Shown: piece after piece, positions 6,010 through 7,276 of the stretch
Layout of the letters: the number at the start of each line of letters is the position of its first letter
Position numbering within the stretch: position 1 is the first letter of the stretch
NCBI GenBank assembly: GCA_003022905.1
Contig: PXSE01000102.1
Coordinates: 1 to 7,276 of the forward strand
DNA from: Halobacteriales archaeon QS_9_68_42
GTDB lineage: Archaea; Halobacteriota; Halobacteria; Halobacteriales; Haloarculaceae
DNA length: 7,276 nucleotides
Direction: 5' to 3'
Notes under the pieces: model-generated
What the model was told of the DNA's origin: nothing
The model's database searches: none
Seen by the model: the letters and a program-made list of their open reading frames with translations, nothing else
Program-made: the position numbers and the translations under genes

Positions 6010-7276
6010 TCAGCTAGTTGGGAGCCGCGCCAGGCCACCAGTGTCGCGGTAGGAAACGTACAATGCACCATCGGTCGCTGCCACGCTGATTCGGTGGGAC
6101 TCTGGATCATACTGCCACCGACGCGACCCGCTGGCAGGATCGTAGGCGGCGAGTTCGTTGTCGCTGGCCACCACGAGGACGTCGCCGACACGGCCCAGCG
6201 CCTCGACCGTCCCGCCGATCGCGATGTCGGTCGTCGTCTTCCATTGTCGAGTGCCATCAAGCGCGAAGGCGTCCAGCCGGACGAGGAGGCCACCATCGGG
6301 TTCGTCGACCGAGCTCGCAACGAATACACCCTCAGGAGTCGCTGTCACTCTCTCGAGCTCGTACCCGACGCTCCGACGCCACTCGATGGACCCAGTATCG
6401 CGGTTGATGGCGACGAACTCGTCTACGCGATTATCACGGCTGGCCCGCACGTACACATGCTCGCCAAGCCAGAGTGGCGGGCCAAAGTAGCTGGTCACCT
6501 CGCCGGCCACTGGGGTCTCCCACAGGACGTCTCCATCGCGGGCCCGGCGCATCCGGACGGTGGAATTGCGGACCGTCACGATCCGGTCACCGGTAGCCAC
6601 GACGCGGGGATAGCCGTCGCGAGCTGGCGACTCCCATAGCCGCTCGCCGCTCGTCGGAGCGAGCGTAACCAGCTCCGTGTCTCCGTCCCCGTCCGTAACG
6701 GCAACGATACAGGCTGACTCACTGAGCGTGGGGTACGGATACCTCTGGCCCGACCGCTGGAAGCGACGTGTACCGTCGCGCGCATCATAGCCGGTGACCA
6801 CATCTCCAAGTGGATCGACACCGACCAGTAGCGAGCCCTGCCGACCGAGCCAGCCGTTCCGTGCCCGCCCCTCCTCGTGCCATCGCTCGGTGCCCGACAG
6901 CCCGACCGTGTAGAGGTCCCCGTCGGTGCTGTGGACGTGGACCGGGCCGCCCGATGCCGGGACAGCTGGCCGGGCATCGATTGGACCGCCGGTCTCGAAA
7001 CTAAATGCCCGCTCCCCGTCAGCCGTGAACGCGTGGAATCGCGTATCCTGTCCACCGACGACGACGTGCTCGTCAGTCGCGGCTGGTGGGCCCGCAGCCG
7101 TGGCCGCCGAGAAGTCACGCTCCCAGAGCGGTTGCACACCAGGCATCACCGACTGCAGGCTACACCCGGCTAGCGCAAGCGTACCCACCGATGCGAGCGA
7201 CGCGAGTGCCTGGCGGCGCGACCAGTTCCGGTTGGTTTGTCGGTGGGTCGCGTACCGTGGCGAGTCGTGCGTATCG
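6010..7276 (-). CDS. Tat-exported lipoprotein with PQQ-like beta-propeller repeats (5' end cut off)
   Basis: 421 residues are visible; the frame is open through the right edge and no ATG is seen, so the true start is outside the window. A GTG at 7188 exists in frame but would cut the signal peptide in half. The visible N-terminus has a twin-arginine motif (SRRQALAS, residues 19-26), a hydrophobic stretch, and a lipobox LAGC with Cys at 38. This predicts export by the Tat pathway and lipid anchoring on the outer face of the cell membrane. The remainder contains about seven to eight PQQ-type blades marked by D-x-x-x-G-x-x-x-W elements, such as TSGERLWES, RDGDVLWETP, DTGSIEWRRS, LDGTRQWKTT and ASGSRRWQYD. 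PQQ-like propellers in haloarchaea often act as binding scaffolds; cofactor use or an enzyme activity is not shown here. It is followed by a 630-base gap before the pilus operon, so co-transcription is unlikely. Its GC bias is weaker than that of the pilus genes. Confidence 0.88.
   Translation of the reverse strand, partial: DTHDSPRYATHRQTNRNWSRRQALASLASVGTLALAGCSLQSVMPGVQPLWERDFSAATAAGPPAATDEHVVVGGQDTRFHAFTADGERAFSFETGGPIDARPAVPASGGPVHVHSTDGDLYTVGLSGTERWHEEGRARNGWLGRQGSLLVGVDPLGDVVTGYDARDGTRRFQRSGQRYPYPTLSESACIVAVTDGDGDTELVTLAPTSGERLWESPARDGYPRVVATGDRIVTVRNSTVRMRRARDGDVLWETPVAGEVTSYFGPPLWLGEHVYVRASRDNRVDEFVAINRDTGSIEWRRSVGYELERVTATPEGVFVASSVDEPDGGLLVRLDAFALDGTRQWKTTTDIAIGGTVEALGRVGDVLVVASDNELAAYDPASGSRRWQYDPESHRISVAATDGALYVSYRDTGGLARLPTS

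Noticed and set aside
6010..7188. Propeller protein starting at GTG 7188
   Set aside because: This start falls inside the signal peptide, between the twin-arginine motif and the lipobox. The frame continues past the window edge.
1..7276. CRISPR array, tRNA, rRNA, insertion sequence or integrase
   Set aside because: I looked for regularly spaced direct repeats, tRNA-like cloverleaf ends and transposase motifs and saw none.

Overview
The window looks like chromosome from a haloarchaeon (class Halobacteria). It is very GC-rich, its proteins are acidic and low in lysine, one lipoprotein carries a twin-arginine signal, and the gene order matches the archaeal type IV pilus (PilB/TadC-type) loci of that group. 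All real genes lie on the minus strand, so the window is best read from right to left.

Right part (about 6010-7276): the 3' part of a gene for an exported lipoprotein with a PQQ-type beta-propeller. Its 5' end lies outside the window. Its base composition is visibly less GC-biased than that of the pilus locus. A cluster of inverted repeats follows its stop codon.

Middle (about 5377-6009): some 630 bases without a convincing gene. They hold several hairpins, one AT-rich TATA-like site, and GC-rich palindromic sequence of the kind often dispersed between haloarchaeal genes.

Left part (1-5376): a tightly packed pilus or secretion operon in the order PilB-type ATPase, TadC/PilC-type membrane platform, an unknown pilin-like single-TM protein, a second one (resembling DUF7266), and a third (resembling DUF7263) that runs off the left edge. 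Every junction is a stop/start overlap, alternating 8, 4, 8 and 4 bases, which implies translational coupling. In the expected system the ATPase drives the platform, which assembles the pilin-like subunits across the membrane.

The main surprise is that the two core machine genes look damaged or unusually decoded. The ATPase reading frame extends well upstream of its only usable start (a TTG inside a conserved region), but no ATG, GTG or TTG exists in that extension. The platform gene changes frame exactly at a perfect 7-base tandem repeat; removing one copy restores a frame that ends in the ATGA overlap with the next gene. As written, the platform frame instead reads without a stop into the following pilin-like gene. 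The locus may be decaying, phase-variable, or carry sequence errors; the sequence alone does not decide between these.
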